Below, piece by piece: positions 15,695 through 23,232 of a stretch of 23,232 nucleotides of DNA; positions within the stretch are counted from its first letter, which is position 1, and each line of letters begins with the position of its first letter. The notes under the pieces are model-generated. The model saw only the letters and a program-made list of their open reading frames with translations. It was not told where the DNA came from and did not search any database. Source of the stretch: CAZSWS01 sp964610765. Its GTDB lineage: Bacteria; Bacteroidota; Bacteroidia; Bacteroidales; Tannerellaceae. A program made the translations under genes and the position numbers. The DNA lies in the NCBI GenBank assembly GCA_964610765.1, contig CAZSWS010000045.1, forward strand, positions 1 to 23,232, read 5' to 3'.

Positions 15695-17176
15695 TTAACT
15701 TTCTCCTCCCACCGTTAGTTTGCTGACCAGCACAGAAGGCAGTCCGCAAGTGACGGGACAAGACTGACCATCTTTACCACATGTCCATGTACCGTTGTCC
15801 ATTGTATAATTATTACCCACCATTGTTATATCGGCCAATGCCTTTGGACCATTACCTATAATATTAATATCTTTAATTGGTTGTGTGAGTTCGCCATTTT
15901 CAATCAAATAGCCATCTTTCACAAAGAATGTAAAATCTCCTGCTCCAATTTGAACTTGCCCATTTGAGAATGTACGGGCATAAATGCCCTTTTTCACTGA
16001 GGAAATAATGTCTTTTTCCGCATAATTGCCATTCTCCATATAAGTAGCCCGCATGCGCGGAAGCGGCATCATCCGGAAAGATTCTCTTCTTCCATTACCG
16101 GTTGGGCTCACTCCATAGTGTGCTGCACTAATCCGATCATGCAAATAGCTAGCCAACACTCCTTCACGAACAATATATGTTTTCTGTCCATCTACACCCT
16201 CATCGTCTACATTCACCGCCCCTCTATTGAAAGGTATCGTTCCATCATCTATCACATTGATATGTTTATCACAAATCTGTTGATGCAGTTTGTCAGAAAA
16301 AATAGATGTGTTTTTTCGATTAAAATCAGCCTCAAAAGCATGACCTATCGCTTCGTGCAATAAAATACCGGACCCACCGGCTGCCATCACGACCGGCATC
16401 TCTCCTCCCTTAGGTTTAATCGCATCGAAAAGCAAAGCGGTTTTCTCCACTGCCTCTTGAGCTAGTTCTTCGAGCAATTCATCAGTTAGAAACTCACTAC
16501 CCATACGAAACGAACGAGCGGCATAGGAGTTCTCTATTTTACTATTTTGAGACATGATGCAAATGGCAGATAAAGAAGCCATTGGGCGATAGTCATAATA
16601 AAGCTGTCCTAACGAATTGCAGAAAAGAATATGAGACGTTTTGTCATTCAAGTAGACGCTTGCTTTAATCACCCGTTCATCCAATTCAAAGATTCGATCG
16701 TTTAGTTTTTGAACGAATGGTCTTTTATCTTTTACGGTAAGTTCATCCCAAGCTGTTTTAACCGGATAAAAACTGTTCGTCAGTTGCATCTCTGTCAAAT
16801 CAGCAACTGCATTTCCGGCATTTCCGGAAGCTATTCTAGCAGCCGTTTTTGCTGCCCTGAGCATTTCATTCAACGTAATGTTTTCTACATAAGCATACCC
16901 GGTCTGATCACCCGACAGCACGCGTACACCCATTCCAAAATCAATATTTGAACCGGCCTGATTTACTTTACCGTCTTGTAAGCCAATACTGTTTGAAAAG
17001 GTGTGTTCAAAAAACAAATCAGCATAGTTACCTCCTTTCTCAAGTGCGGTTGCTAATACTTTCTTTAATTCACCTTCAGTTACTCCAAAGTGTGCAAGTC
17101 CATAGGCTGTTTTCAGAGCCTCTGGCGTGCTTGATTTATCACTGAGGGGAAAGGGCGTTATGGTTGTCCCGAACAT
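15695..17176 (-). CDS. tldD: TldD catalytic subunit of the TldD-TldE metalloprotease
   Basis: Zn-dependent peptidase subunit. The metal-binding HExxxH motif is HEAIGH at 274-279, within GGSGILLHEAIGHAFEADF. Downstream are the family blocks GVLASYLHDRISAAHYG, RRESFRMMPLPRMRATYMENG and GVYARTF-like KKGIYARTFSNGQVQIGAGDF. The C-terminal TCGKDGQSCPVTCGLPS is the Cys/Gly-rich strand that contributes to the active site in TldD. The 493-residue length is normal (E. coli 481). It is paired with pmbA (1 bp apart) and lies 94 bp after cysQ, with no terminator seen between cysQ and tldD, so all three may share a transcript. Confidence 0.96.
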   Translation of the reverse strand: MFGTTITPFPLSDKSSTPEALKTAYGLAHFGVTEGELKKVLATALEKGGNYADLFFEHTFSNSIGLQDGKVNQAGSNIDFGMGVRVLSGDQTGYAYVENITLNEMLRAAKTAARIASGNAGNAVADLTEMQLTNSFYPVKTAWDELTVKDKRPFVQKLNDRIFELDERVIKASVYLNDKTSHILFCNSLGQLYYDYRPMASLSAICIMSQNSKIENSYAARSFRMGSEFLTDELLEELAQEAVEKTALLFDAIKPKGGEMPVVMAAGGSGILLHEAIGHAFEADFNRKNTSIFSDKLHQQICDKHINVIDDGTIPFNRGAVNVDDEGVDGQKTYIVREGVLASYLHDRISAAHYGVSPTGNGRRESFRMMPLPRMRATYMENGNYAEKDIISSVKKGIYARTFSNGQVQIGAGDFTFFVKDGYLIENGELTQPIKDINIIGNGPKALADITMVGNNYTMDNGTWTCGKDGQSCPVTCGLPSVLVSKLTVGGES

Positions 17177-17270
17177 ATATATTCTTTTTATAAAACTATT
17201 TCTTATGGCTCCGGAATCATCAAATTAGGAAGCTCATCTTTTAAATTCTAAAGATTTAAACAAGCTACTG

Positions 17271-18128
17271 TCAAAGTTCCAGTTTTTTTGCAGAGACAGG
17301 CTTAACTACAAACCATGGATTCATTAAGTCTTCTTTATTATACGTTAGTGGCTTCTTGTCTTTCCAACAATATATTTCGCAACCGGCTTCCTTAGCAATA
17401 GCATGTGCAGCTGCTGTATCCCACTCCATACACGGAGTAAACCGAGGATACAAATCGGCAACACCTTCAGCCACTAAACATATTTTCTCACTACTTCCGC
17501 TACTCATCATTGTAACCGGCATACCTTTTTTCTTCAAACTGTCCAAATAAGTTGTCATGGCATCGTTCTGACGAGACCGAGAAGTAACCACAACTATTCC
17601 TTGCCGACTGAATGCCAGCGGCAGTCGAGTACTTGTTTTAAGCAACTCTTCCAAATCAGTGAAGTTAGCCAAAGTAACCCCCATACTCTTAAACGCACCT
17701 TCTTTCTGATTAGCAAAGTATAACGTTTTTTTAAATGGAGCATACACCACACCCAAAACAGGCTGATTGTCGGCAATCAAGGCTACATTAACGGTAAATT
17801 CACCATTCCTTTTGATAAAGTCTTTCGTACCATCTAGTGGATCAATCAACCAATACATAGACCATTTAGCACGTTTTTTATATGGCTCTTCCTTCCCCTC
17901 TTCACTTAGGATAGGCAAAGAAGTTTCAGCAAGTACAGCAAGAATAACATCATTCGCAGCATTATCCACCTTTGTTATTGGAGAGCCATCGGCTTTCTCA
18001 ACCACCTCAAGTTCCTCTACTGTTTCTGCACGATTGTAAACATCCATTATTACTTCCCCTGCTTGCAAAGAAGCTTTTATGGCTAGATACAAGGCATTGG
18101 ATGGAAGTTCTTTCTTTTTATTTACCAT
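17271..18128 (-). CDS. cysQ: 3'(2'),5'-bisphosphate nucleotidase (CysQ)
   Basis: Inositol-monophosphatase superfamily enzyme that hydrolyses 3'-phosphoadenosine 5'-phosphate (and PAPS) to AMP (APS), keeping sulfur-assimilation by-products low. Motifs of the Mg-dependent, Li-sensitive family are SEEGKEEPY, the metal-binding WLIDPLDGTKDF followed by NGEFTVNVAL, and CMEWDTAAAHAIAKEAG. I chose ATG 18128 (MVNKKKELPSN, 285 residues) over ATG 18173. The longer form would add 15 residues (MSLLYLWYTSSTKKI) encoded by the candidate promoter box and by the pgi terminator stem, which is implausible. In Bacteroides cysQ often lies with cysD/cysN; here those genes are not nearby. It may be co-transcribed with tldD-pmbA. 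Confidence 0.93.
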   Translation of the reverse strand: MVNKKKELPSNALYLAIKASLQAGEVIMDVYNRAETVEELEVVEKADGSPITKVDNAANDVILAVLAETSLPILSEEGKEEPYKKRAKWSMYWLIDPLDGTKDFIKRNGEFTVNVALIADNQPVLGVVYAPFKKTLYFANQKEGAFKSMGVTLANFTDLEELLKTSTRLPLAFSRQGIVVVTSRSRQNDAMTTYLDSLKKKGMPVTMMSSGSSEKICLVAEGVADLYPRFTPCMEWDTAAAHAIAKEAGCEIYCWKDKKPLTYNKEDLMNPWFVVKPVSAKKLEL

Positions 18129-18153
18129 AATCTTTTTTGTTGATGACGTATAC

Positions 18154-18161
18154 CAAAGGTA
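18154..18161 (-). promoter_or_regulatory. Candidate -7 box for cysQ within a palindrome
   Basis: TACCTTTG on the minus strand, an exact TAnnTTTG match 25 bp before ATG 18128. It sits inside the short palindrome TATACC-AAA-GGTATA, which could be an operator or just part of the promoter. Confidence 0.42.
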
Positions 18162-18171
18162 TAATAAAGAC

Positions 18172-18202
18172 AAAAGATATCCTTTAGGGGTGGATATCTT
18201 TT
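18172..18202 (-). terminator. Intrinsic terminator of the lysS-gpsA-pgi operon
   Basis: A perfect 11-bp stem AAAAGATATCC / GGATATCTTTT with a 9-nt loop, 23 bp after the pgi stop codon; on the minus strand T4 and a T-rich stretch follow. Confidence 0.8.
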
Positions 18203-18225
18203 ATCTATAGGGTTAAATAGTCTTT

Positions 18226-19569
18226 TTATAACCGAGACTGAATAGCCTTGCTCTCTTCCTCATAGCCTGGCTTGTTCAAGAGAGCAAACATGTTCTTTTT
18301 ATACGCCTCAACACCAGGTTGATTAAACGGGTTTACGCCTAGAACATACCCACTGATTCCACAAGCTTTTTCAAAGAAGTAAAGCAATTGTCCCAAGTAA
18401 TAAATATCTACTTTAGGCAGGGTGATTTTGATATTAGGAACACCCCCGTCCACGTGTGCCAGCTGAGTGCCCAGTTCTGCCATTTTATTCACCTCATCAA
18501 CTCTTTTACCTGCTAAGAAGTTTAAACCATCCAGGTCTTCTTTGTCTTCAGGGATAAGCATTTGTCGACTGGGGCTTTGAATAGATAAAACCGTTTCAAA
18601 AATCGTCCGTTCACCTTCTTGAATCCATTGTCCCATTGAATGCAAATCGGTCGTAAAGTCTACAGAAGCAGGGAAAATACCTTTATGTTCTTTTCCTTCA
18701 CTCTCACCATACAGCTGCTTCCACCATTCACCGATATAATGCAGCTTAGGATGAAAGTTAGCTAATATTTCAATCTTTTTCCCCTTTGCATACAAGCAGT
18801 TACGCACAGCAGCATAGATGGATGCAATATTTTCTTTAAAAGGCACTGTCGGTCCGGTTGCGTGCTCCATAGCTACAGCTCCGGCAATAAACTCACGAAT
18901 ATCATATCCGGCCACTGCAATAGGTAATAACCCAACAGGAGTCAAAACAGAAAAACGACCGCCTACATCATCCGGAATAACAAAGGTTTGATATCCTTCT
19001 TTAATAGCTAAAGAGTGTAGAGCACCTTTGCTTTTATCTGTCACAGCAACAATACGATTTTTGGCTTCTTCTTTCCCAACACGTTCTTCCAGTTCTTTCT
19101 TCAATATGCGGAATGAAAGCGCAGGTTCAGTTGTTGTACCTGATTTAGATATATTTATTAGCCCAAATTGTTTGTCTTTGAGCAAGTCCATCAATTCATA
19201 CAAATAGTCTTCGCCAATATTATGACCGGCATATAGTATCACGGGATTGGAACGATTGGTGCGAAGCCAATCAAAACTGTCATTCAACGCCTCTAAGACA
19301 GACTTCGTGCCCAGATAACTTCCTCCAATACCAATCACTACAATTATTTCACAGCTTGCACGCAGTTGTTTAGCAGTGGTTTCAATTGCCTTTATATCAA
19401 CTTCAGTGATAGATGAGGGCAGATGCAACCAACCCAAGAAATCATTTCCTTCGCCACTGGCTTCATGCAGTTTAAGCAAACTTTCATGAACCTTAGCTTC
19501 CAAAGCATATACGTCTTCAAGCTTCATGCTGTCTAAGACCTTATCAATATTCAGTTCTATATTTTCCAT
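18226..19569 (-). CDS. pgi: Glucose-6-phosphate isomerase
   Basis: Interconverts glucose 6-phosphate and fructose 6-phosphate in glycolysis and gluconeogenesis (cytoplasm). The 447 residues match the shorter bacterial form (as in Bacillus, about 450) rather than E. coli (549). Visible are the phosphate-binding loops GIGGSYLGTKS (80-90) and SKSGTTTEPA (141-150), the segment GGRFSVLTPVGLLP, and GEWWKQLYGESEGK with the catalytic Glu. It is the last gene of the lysS-gpsA-pgi run, 15 bp after gpsA and followed by a terminator. Confidence 0.97.
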   Translation of the reverse strand: MENIELNIDKVLDSMKLEDVYALEAKVHESLLKLHEASGEGNDFLGWLHLPSSITEVDIKAIETTAKQLRASCEIIVVIGIGGSYLGTKSVLEALNDSFDWLRTNRSNPVILYAGHNIGEDYLYELMDLLKDKQFGLINISKSGTTTEPALSFRILKKELEERVGKEEAKNRIVAVTDKSKGALHSLAIKEGYQTFVIPDDVGGRFSVLTPVGLLPIAVAGYDIREFIAGAVAMEHATGPTVPFKENIASIYAAVRNCLYAKGKKIEILANFHPKLHYIGEWWKQLYGESEGKEHKGIFPASVDFTTDLHSMGQWIQEGERTIFETVLSIQSPSRQMLIPEDKEDLDGLNFLAGKRVDEVNKMAELGTQLAHVDGGVPNIKITLPKVDIYYLGQLLYFFEKACGISGYVLGVNPFNQPGVEAYKKNMFALLNKPGYEEESKAIQSRL

Positions 19570-19584
19570 TGTTTATAGTATGTG

Positions 19585-20583
19585 TTATGTAAACTTTTCT
19601 GTTAGTTTTTTTATCACCTTTGCCGGAGCTTTTCGTTCATAAAGAATAGAATAAACAGCATCTAAGGTAGGCATATCTACTTTCAACTTATTATTTACTT
19701 CATAAATACATTTCGTTCCGTAATATCCTTCGGCTATCATTTCCATTTCAAGCTGGGCAGTCTTCACTGAATAGCCTTTCCCTATCATTGTACCAAATAT
19801 TCTATTCCGACTGTATCGGGAGTAAGCTGTCACCAGCAAGTCACCCATATACACCGAATCCGTAATATTTCGTTCCAACGGATATACCGCATTGATAAAA
19901 CGATTCACTTCATTCAGTGCATTAGACAGAAGTACAGCTTGAAAGTTATCACCATACTTCATTCCATGACATATACCGGCTGCAATTGAATACACATTTT
20001 TCAAAACAGAAGCATATTCAATTCCTACCAAATCCCTACTGCATGAAGTATGCAGATAGTTATTTTGAAAAATGGTAGAAAGCATTTTGGTTTTTTTATC
20101 GTCCGGAGATGCAATGGTTAAATAAGAAAGCCGCTCCATGGCTATTTCTTCCGCATGACAAGGACCTGATATAACGGCCAGGTTTTCAGTAGGCACCCGA
20201 TGCTGCTTGGCAAAATAATCTGTAATAAGCAGATTATCATCAGGTATTAATCCTTTGACTGCTGAGATAATGATTTTTTTGGTTATCGCTGATGTCCACA
20301 GCCATTTCAATGACGATTTTATGAAAGGAGAAGGAATGGCTACAATCAAAATATCCGAATCGCGTACACAGTCATTGATTCCCGAATAAAAGTCTATCCG
20401 ACTCAAATCAAACTGTACACCGGTTAGATAGGATGGATTACGCCCCATCTTTTTAAATTCTTCAATACTATCAGAATGACGAATATACCAATTAATCCGT
20501 GGTTGCGTAGAAAGAACAATCTTGGCCAAAGCCGTAGCCCAGCTACCACTGCCAAGAATGGCTATTTTCCCGGGAACTTCCAT
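19585..20583 (-). CDS. gpsA: Glycerol-3-phosphate dehydrogenase [NAD(P)+]
   Basis: Reduces dihydroxyacetone phosphate to sn-glycerol 3-phosphate, the backbone for phospholipids. The NAD-binding motif ILGSGSWATALAKIV is at the N-terminus (with Ala where many orthologs have Gly in GSWG). Then follow VISGPCHAEEI, the catalytic lysine region EYASVLKNVYSIAAGICHG and the substrate-binding VYMGDLLVTAYSRYSRNR. I chose ATG 20583 (MEVPGKIAILGSGSW, 332 residues, 10 bp after the lysS stop). An upstream ATG at 20625 would add 14 residues rich in Lys and Arg and would overlap lysS by 32 bp; homologs normally begin a few residues before the nucleotide-binding motif. Confidence 0.95.
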   Translation of the reverse strand: MEVPGKIAILGSGSWATALAKIVLSTQPRINWYIRHSDSIEEFKKMGRNPSYLTGVQFDLSRIDFYSGINDCVRDSDILIVAIPSPFIKSSLKWLWTSAITKKIIISAVKGLIPDDNLLITDYFAKQHRVPTENLAVISGPCHAEEIAMERLSYLTIASPDDKKTKMLSTIFQNNYLHTSCSRDLVGIEYASVLKNVYSIAAGICHGMKYGDNFQAVLLSNALNEVNRFINAVYPLERNITDSVYMGDLLVTAYSRYSRNRIFGTMIGKGYSVKTAQLEMEMIAEGYYGTKCIYEVNNKLKVDMPTLDAVYSILYERKAPAKVIKKLTEKFT

Positions 20584-20593
20584 AAGCTTACGT

Positions 20594-22336
20594 TTAGTTA
20601 TTACCTTGTTTCGAGACATTCTCAATCCACGATTCTACTTCTTGTGCTGTGGGATTATCTAATTCTAGTTTATATTTTTTATTTATTTCGAAAAGCGACT
20701 GTCTTACAAGCTGAGGATTTGCATCAGCCAGTGAGTCTACTGTCAGAAAACCGGCTTTTTGAAGCACCGGAATCCACTCAACAGGTATATTAAATGCTGT
20801 ATATTTATCGTCAGAGTCTTTTTTAACGACTTTTTCCGGACGCATCTGCGGGAACAGCAATACTTCCTGAATACTTTCCTGACCAGTCATAAACATAACC
20901 AGACGGTCCATTCCAATTCCTATCCCTGCTGTTGGAGGCATTCCATACTCCAATGCCCGAAGAAAATCCTGGTCGATAAACATGGCTTCATCATCTCCTT
21001 TTTCAGATAAGCGCATTTGATCTTCAAAACGCTCACGCTGATCGATTGGATCGTTTAACTCAGAATATGCATTTGCCAATTCTTTTCCATTCACCATCAG
21101 TTCAAAACGCTCTGTCAGCTCCGGATTGGTGCGATGGCGTTTGGTCAACGGAGACATTTCAATAGGATAATCAATGATGAATGTAGGTTGTATGTAATTG
21201 TGCTCACATTTTTCACCAAATATTTCGTCAATCATTTTACCCTTACCCATTGTCTCATCTTGCTCAACGCCTAGCTGATTGCATACCTCACGCAGTTCTT
21301 CTTCATTCATCTCACTGATGTCAATACCGGTAAAATGTTTGATAGAATCTATCATCGTAACACGCTCATAAGGGGCTTTGAAATCAATTTCTTTTTCACC
21401 CATCTTTACTTTTGTGGTTCCGTGAACATCCAAACAAATCTTTTCAAGCATTTGTTCGGTGAATTTCATCATCCAGTTATAGTCCTTATATGCAGCGTAA
21501 AACTCCATAACCGTAAATTCCGGATTATGCGTCCGGTCCATGCCTTCATTACGAAAGTTTCGAGAAAACTCATAAACACCCTCAAAACCACCAACAATCA
21601 ATCGTTTCAGATATAATTCGTTAGCTATACGAAGATATAAAGGAATGTCTAACGCATTGTGATGCGTAGTAAAGGGACGAGCGGCAGCTCCACCCGGTAT
21701 GCTTTGCAATACCGGCGTATCTACTTCAATATATCCTCGCTCGTTAAAGAAGTTCCGCATTGAGTTGAAGATCTTGGTACGTTTTATGAAAAGTTCTTTC
21801 ACACCCTCATTGACCACCAAATCAACATAGCGCTGACGATAACGCAATTCCGGATCAGAAAAGCCATCATATACCACCCCGTCTTTTGTTTTCACAATAG
21901 GCAATGGACGCAATGATTTAGACAAAACGGTCAGTTCTTTCGCATGCACCGAAATTTCTCCCATTTGCGTACGAAACACCTCTCCTTTCACACCTATAAA
22001 ATCGCCTAAATCCAACAGCTTTTTAAAAACTGTATTATACAGTTCTTTATCTTCACCGGGCGCAATATCATCGCGGGTAATATATACTTGAATTCGACCT
22101 TCAGAGTCTTGCAATTCTACAAACGATGCTTTACCCATGATACGTCTACTCATGATACGTCCTGCAATAGACACTTCACGAGGTTCGGCATCATCTTTAA
22201 AAGATTTTATAATTTCAACTGAATATGCATTCGTTTTATATTCTGCAGCCGGATAAGGCTCAATGCCATATTGACGTAACTGGTCCAAGCTTTTTCGTCT
22301 AAGAATTTCCTGTTCGCTTAATTCTAATAAGTTCAT
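20594..22336 (-). CDS. lysS: Class II lysyl-tRNA synthetase with C-terminal extension
   Basis: Charges tRNA-Lys with lysine. The OB-fold anticodon-binding domain spans about 55-150 (VSIAGRIMSRRIMGKASFVELQ). The class II core shows motif 1 GYIEVDTPVLQSIPGGAAARP (201-221), motif 2 FRNEGMDRTHNPEF (261-274) and motif 3 GIGIGMDRLVMFMTG (471-485). E. coli LysS ends shortly after motif 3 (505 residues); this protein has 580. The extra 75 or so residues include IPVEWIPVLQKAGFLTVDSL and then SLFEINKKYKLELDNPTAQE, a helical segment that looks like a small helix-hairpin-helix-type module. It is first in the lysS-gpsA-pgi operon, with a perfect -7 box about 100 bp upstream. Confidence 0.97.
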   Translation of the reverse strand: MNLLELSEQEILRRKSLDQLRQYGIEPYPAAEYKTNAYSVEIIKSFKDDAEPREVSIAGRIMSRRIMGKASFVELQDSEGRIQVYITRDDIAPGEDKELYNTVFKKLLDLGDFIGVKGEVFRTQMGEISVHAKELTVLSKSLRPLPIVKTKDGVVYDGFSDPELRYRQRYVDLVVNEGVKELFIKRTKIFNSMRNFFNERGYIEVDTPVLQSIPGGAAARPFTTHHNALDIPLYLRIANELYLKRLIVGGFEGVYEFSRNFRNEGMDRTHNPEFTVMEFYAAYKDYNWMMKFTEQMLEKICLDVHGTTKVKMGEKEIDFKAPYERVTMIDSIKHFTGIDISEMNEEELREVCNQLGVEQDETMGKGKMIDEIFGEKCEHNYIQPTFIIDYPIEMSPLTKRHRTNPELTERFELMVNGKELANAYSELNDPIDQRERFEDQMRLSEKGDDEAMFIDQDFLRALEYGMPPTAGIGIGMDRLVMFMTGQESIQEVLLFPQMRPEKVVKKDSDDKYTAFNIPVEWIPVLQKAGFLTVDSLADANPQLVRQSLFEINKKYKLELDNPTAQEVESWIENVSKQGNN

Positions 22337-22353
22337 ATGTAGATATTAATTAA

Positions 22354-22423
22354 AAGGATAAACGTCGTGAAAGATGCCCATATCGTCATCTAAATAAATC
22401 TCGACTAACTTTTACTTATCCTT
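22354..22423 (-). repeat. Inverted repeat bracketing the lysS leader
   Basis: AAGGATAA (22354-22361) and TTATCCTT (22416-22423) are exact reverse complements 54 bp apart, inside the predicted lysS leader. They could close a large leader structure; no known T-box or lysine riboswitch pattern is recognised. Confidence 0.3.
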
Positions 22424-22435
22424 GATAATAAACCA

Positions 22436-22443
22436 CAAAAATA
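22436..22443 (-). promoter_or_regulatory. Candidate -7 box for lysS operon
   Basis: TATTTTTG on the minus strand, an exact TAnnTTTG match, predicting a leader of roughly 90 nt before ATG 22336. The -33 element is not evident. Confidence 0.42.
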
Positions 22444-22520
22444 CAACTTTTATTGGTTTTAATTCTACACAAGCAAGTTGAATATTAACTTTCAGCGCAA
22501 AAGCATCATAAATATTCAAA

Positions 22521-22544
22521 GAAAGATAACAAATTGTATCTTTC
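22521..22544. repeat. Short perfect hairpin
   Basis: GAAAGATA and TATCTTTC form an 8-bp perfect stem around an 8-nt loop (22529-22536); ATTC and GAAT just outside could extend it past an AAA bulge. No T tract follows on the plus strand; on the minus strand the downstream sequence is moderately T-rich. Role unknown. Confidence 0.5.
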
Positions 22545-22735
22545 GAATTAGTCAAAAGCAATATTCTGTCTTATCTCCGATATGCAATAGATCCGAAGAA
22601 GGTAGACAGACTTGGCTCTCATTACACAAAGTAATGCAATTGGTAAAGAATGATAAAAAAACAGCGGGAAATGGAATTCTGTGAAAGAATAGCTAAATTG
22701 CACCTAATTTCAATAAGTATAAAAAAGGGGATAAA

Positions 22736-23232
22736 ATGATTTACTGGTGGATTTTAATTATAGGAGTATTGCTAGCCGTTATAATCTTTGCCGCAAAGTA
22801 CTCCAGTAGGATTGGCAATGAACTAACAACCAGAAACAGTGAACTGGAAAAAAAGAATGCCATAACCAGAGGGATGGATTATAAAACCTATGTAAAAGAT
22901 GGTATTATAGCCATGGATGATGCAGAAAAAAAGATTGTTTATGTTAAAGACATTGGCGAATCTTATATAGTCCGCGAGTTTCCATTTGGCAATATTCATA
23001 CCATTGAACTCTTGATAGACGATGAAGTCTTGTTCAAAAAGAGAATTAGCCCCAAACAATTTGACGAAAACACCATAAAAGAAATAGATGAAGTCTATGA
23101 AAGACATTTAGAGAAATACAAGATACTCCGAGGAGATATTATATCCATTAACTTAAGAATCGGGGTTAGCAATGCCAACAATCCGATATATAGCTTCAAC
23201 TTTTACACAAAAAATGTTATTGCAAACAAAGC
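22736..23232 (+). CDS. Unrecognised membrane-anchored protein (3' end off window)
   Basis: An open frame of 165 codons runs from ATG 22736 to the right edge with no stop. AAGGGG lies 7 bases before the ATG, a plausible ribosome-binding site. The protein begins MIYWWILIIGVLLAVIIFAA, one clear N-terminal transmembrane helix (about residues 4-21), then a charged segment NELTTRNSELEKKN that may be a short coiled coil, and then a soluble alpha/beta-looking part with YVKDGIIAMDDAEKKIVYVK and IGESYIVREFPFGNIHTIEL. I do not recognise the family. The second part, which reads like strands alternating with short turns, suggests a small beta-rich domain on one side of the membrane. Base composition is like its neighbours. 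Confidence 0.75.
   Translation, partial: MIYWWILIIGVLLAVIIFAAKYSSRIGNELTTRNSELEKKNAITRGMDYKTYVKDGIIAMDDAEKKIVYVKDIGESYIVREFPFGNIHTIELLIDDEVLFKKRISPKQFDENTIKEIDEVYERHLEKYKILRGDIISINLRIGVSNANNPIYSFNFYTKNVIANK

Larger units (their letters stand above)
22337..22735. other. Spacer between lysS and the right-end gene
   Basis: A 399-bp AT-rich non-coding region with divergent outward genes. It holds the lysS leader and promoter candidate, an inverted repeat in that leader, and a hairpin at 22521-22544. I see no convincing gene; a 68-codon reading frame at 22478-22684 has no recognisable features. Confidence 0.6.

Noticed and set aside
18129..18173. Longer cysQ start at ATG 18173
   Set aside because: The extra 15 codons overlap a perfect terminator stem and the -7 box; family members begin near the chosen start.
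20584..20625. Longer gpsA start at ATG 20625
   Set aside because: It would overlap the end of lysS by 32 bp and add residues not typical of GpsA; Met at 20583 is right before the nucleotide-binding motif.
22478..22684. Small 68-codon gene
   Set aside because: No recognisable motif, no ribosome-binding site, mixed composition and it crosses the 22521-22544 hairpin; probably chance.
22337..22735. tRNA or known riboswitch in the lysS upstream region
   Set aside because: No cloverleaf with a TTCGA-type T arm and no conserved T-box or lysine-riboswitch sequence could be found by eye.

Overview
The window looks like a chromosomal segment of a Bacteroides-type bacterium (Bacteroidales). Evidence: an N-succinylornithine-type carbamoyltransferase downstream of proBA, a lysyl-tRNA synthetase with a C-terminal extension, several upstream regions carrying the Bacteroidetes -7 element TAnnTTTG, and moderate-to-low GC with AT-rich spacers. 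It is housekeeping and central-metabolism DNA; I see no insertion sequence, phage gene, CRISPR array, rRNA or tRNA. A run of exactly 100 N (2526-2625) shows it comes from a draft assembly.

Layout. 1-1340 (-): most of an AldA-type aldehyde dehydrogenase whose C-terminus lies off the left edge. 1595-2455 (-): endonuclease IV. 2526-2625: assembly gap. 2626-2943 (+): C-terminal part of a SIMPL-domain protein cut by the gap. 2958-3704 (-): a protein-isoaspartate methyltransferase carrying a lipoprotein signal. 3705-4178: spacer with four 22-bp palindromic tandem repeats and a terminator. 4179-9744 (-): apparent five-gene operon, read XRE-cupin regulator, acyl-CoA synthetase, proB, proA, succinylornithine carbamoyltransferase. 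9745-10070: divergent control region. 10071-12730 (+): long KamA-family radical SAM aminomutase, then a DUF2148 gene broken by an in-frame stop. 12831-14231 (-): Tat-exported GH109-like protein. 14374-18128 (-): cysQ, tldD, pmbA. 18226-22336 (-): lysS, gpsA, pgi. 22736 to the right edge (+): start of an unrecognised membrane-anchored protein.

How the genes fit together. proB, proA and the carbamoyltransferase draw on glutamate to make proline and arginine, the latter through succinylated intermediates. The divergently transcribed KamA-family enzyme has Lys and Asn where lysine 2,3-aminomutase has two substrate-binding Asp residues, the pattern described for glutamate 2,3-aminomutase, so it may also act on glutamate. 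tldD and pmbA encode the two subunits of a peptide-processing metalloprotease. lysS-gpsA-pgi combines translation, phospholipid precursor synthesis and glycolysis. Hairpin terminators at 4115-4151, 12749-12795, 14311-14353 and 18172-18202 separate the units.

Most notable: the K/N specificity pattern in the aminomutase, the early stop codon in the DUF2148 gene, Ser90 in the carbamoyltransferase, the lipoprotein methyltransferase, and the 22-bp palindromic array.
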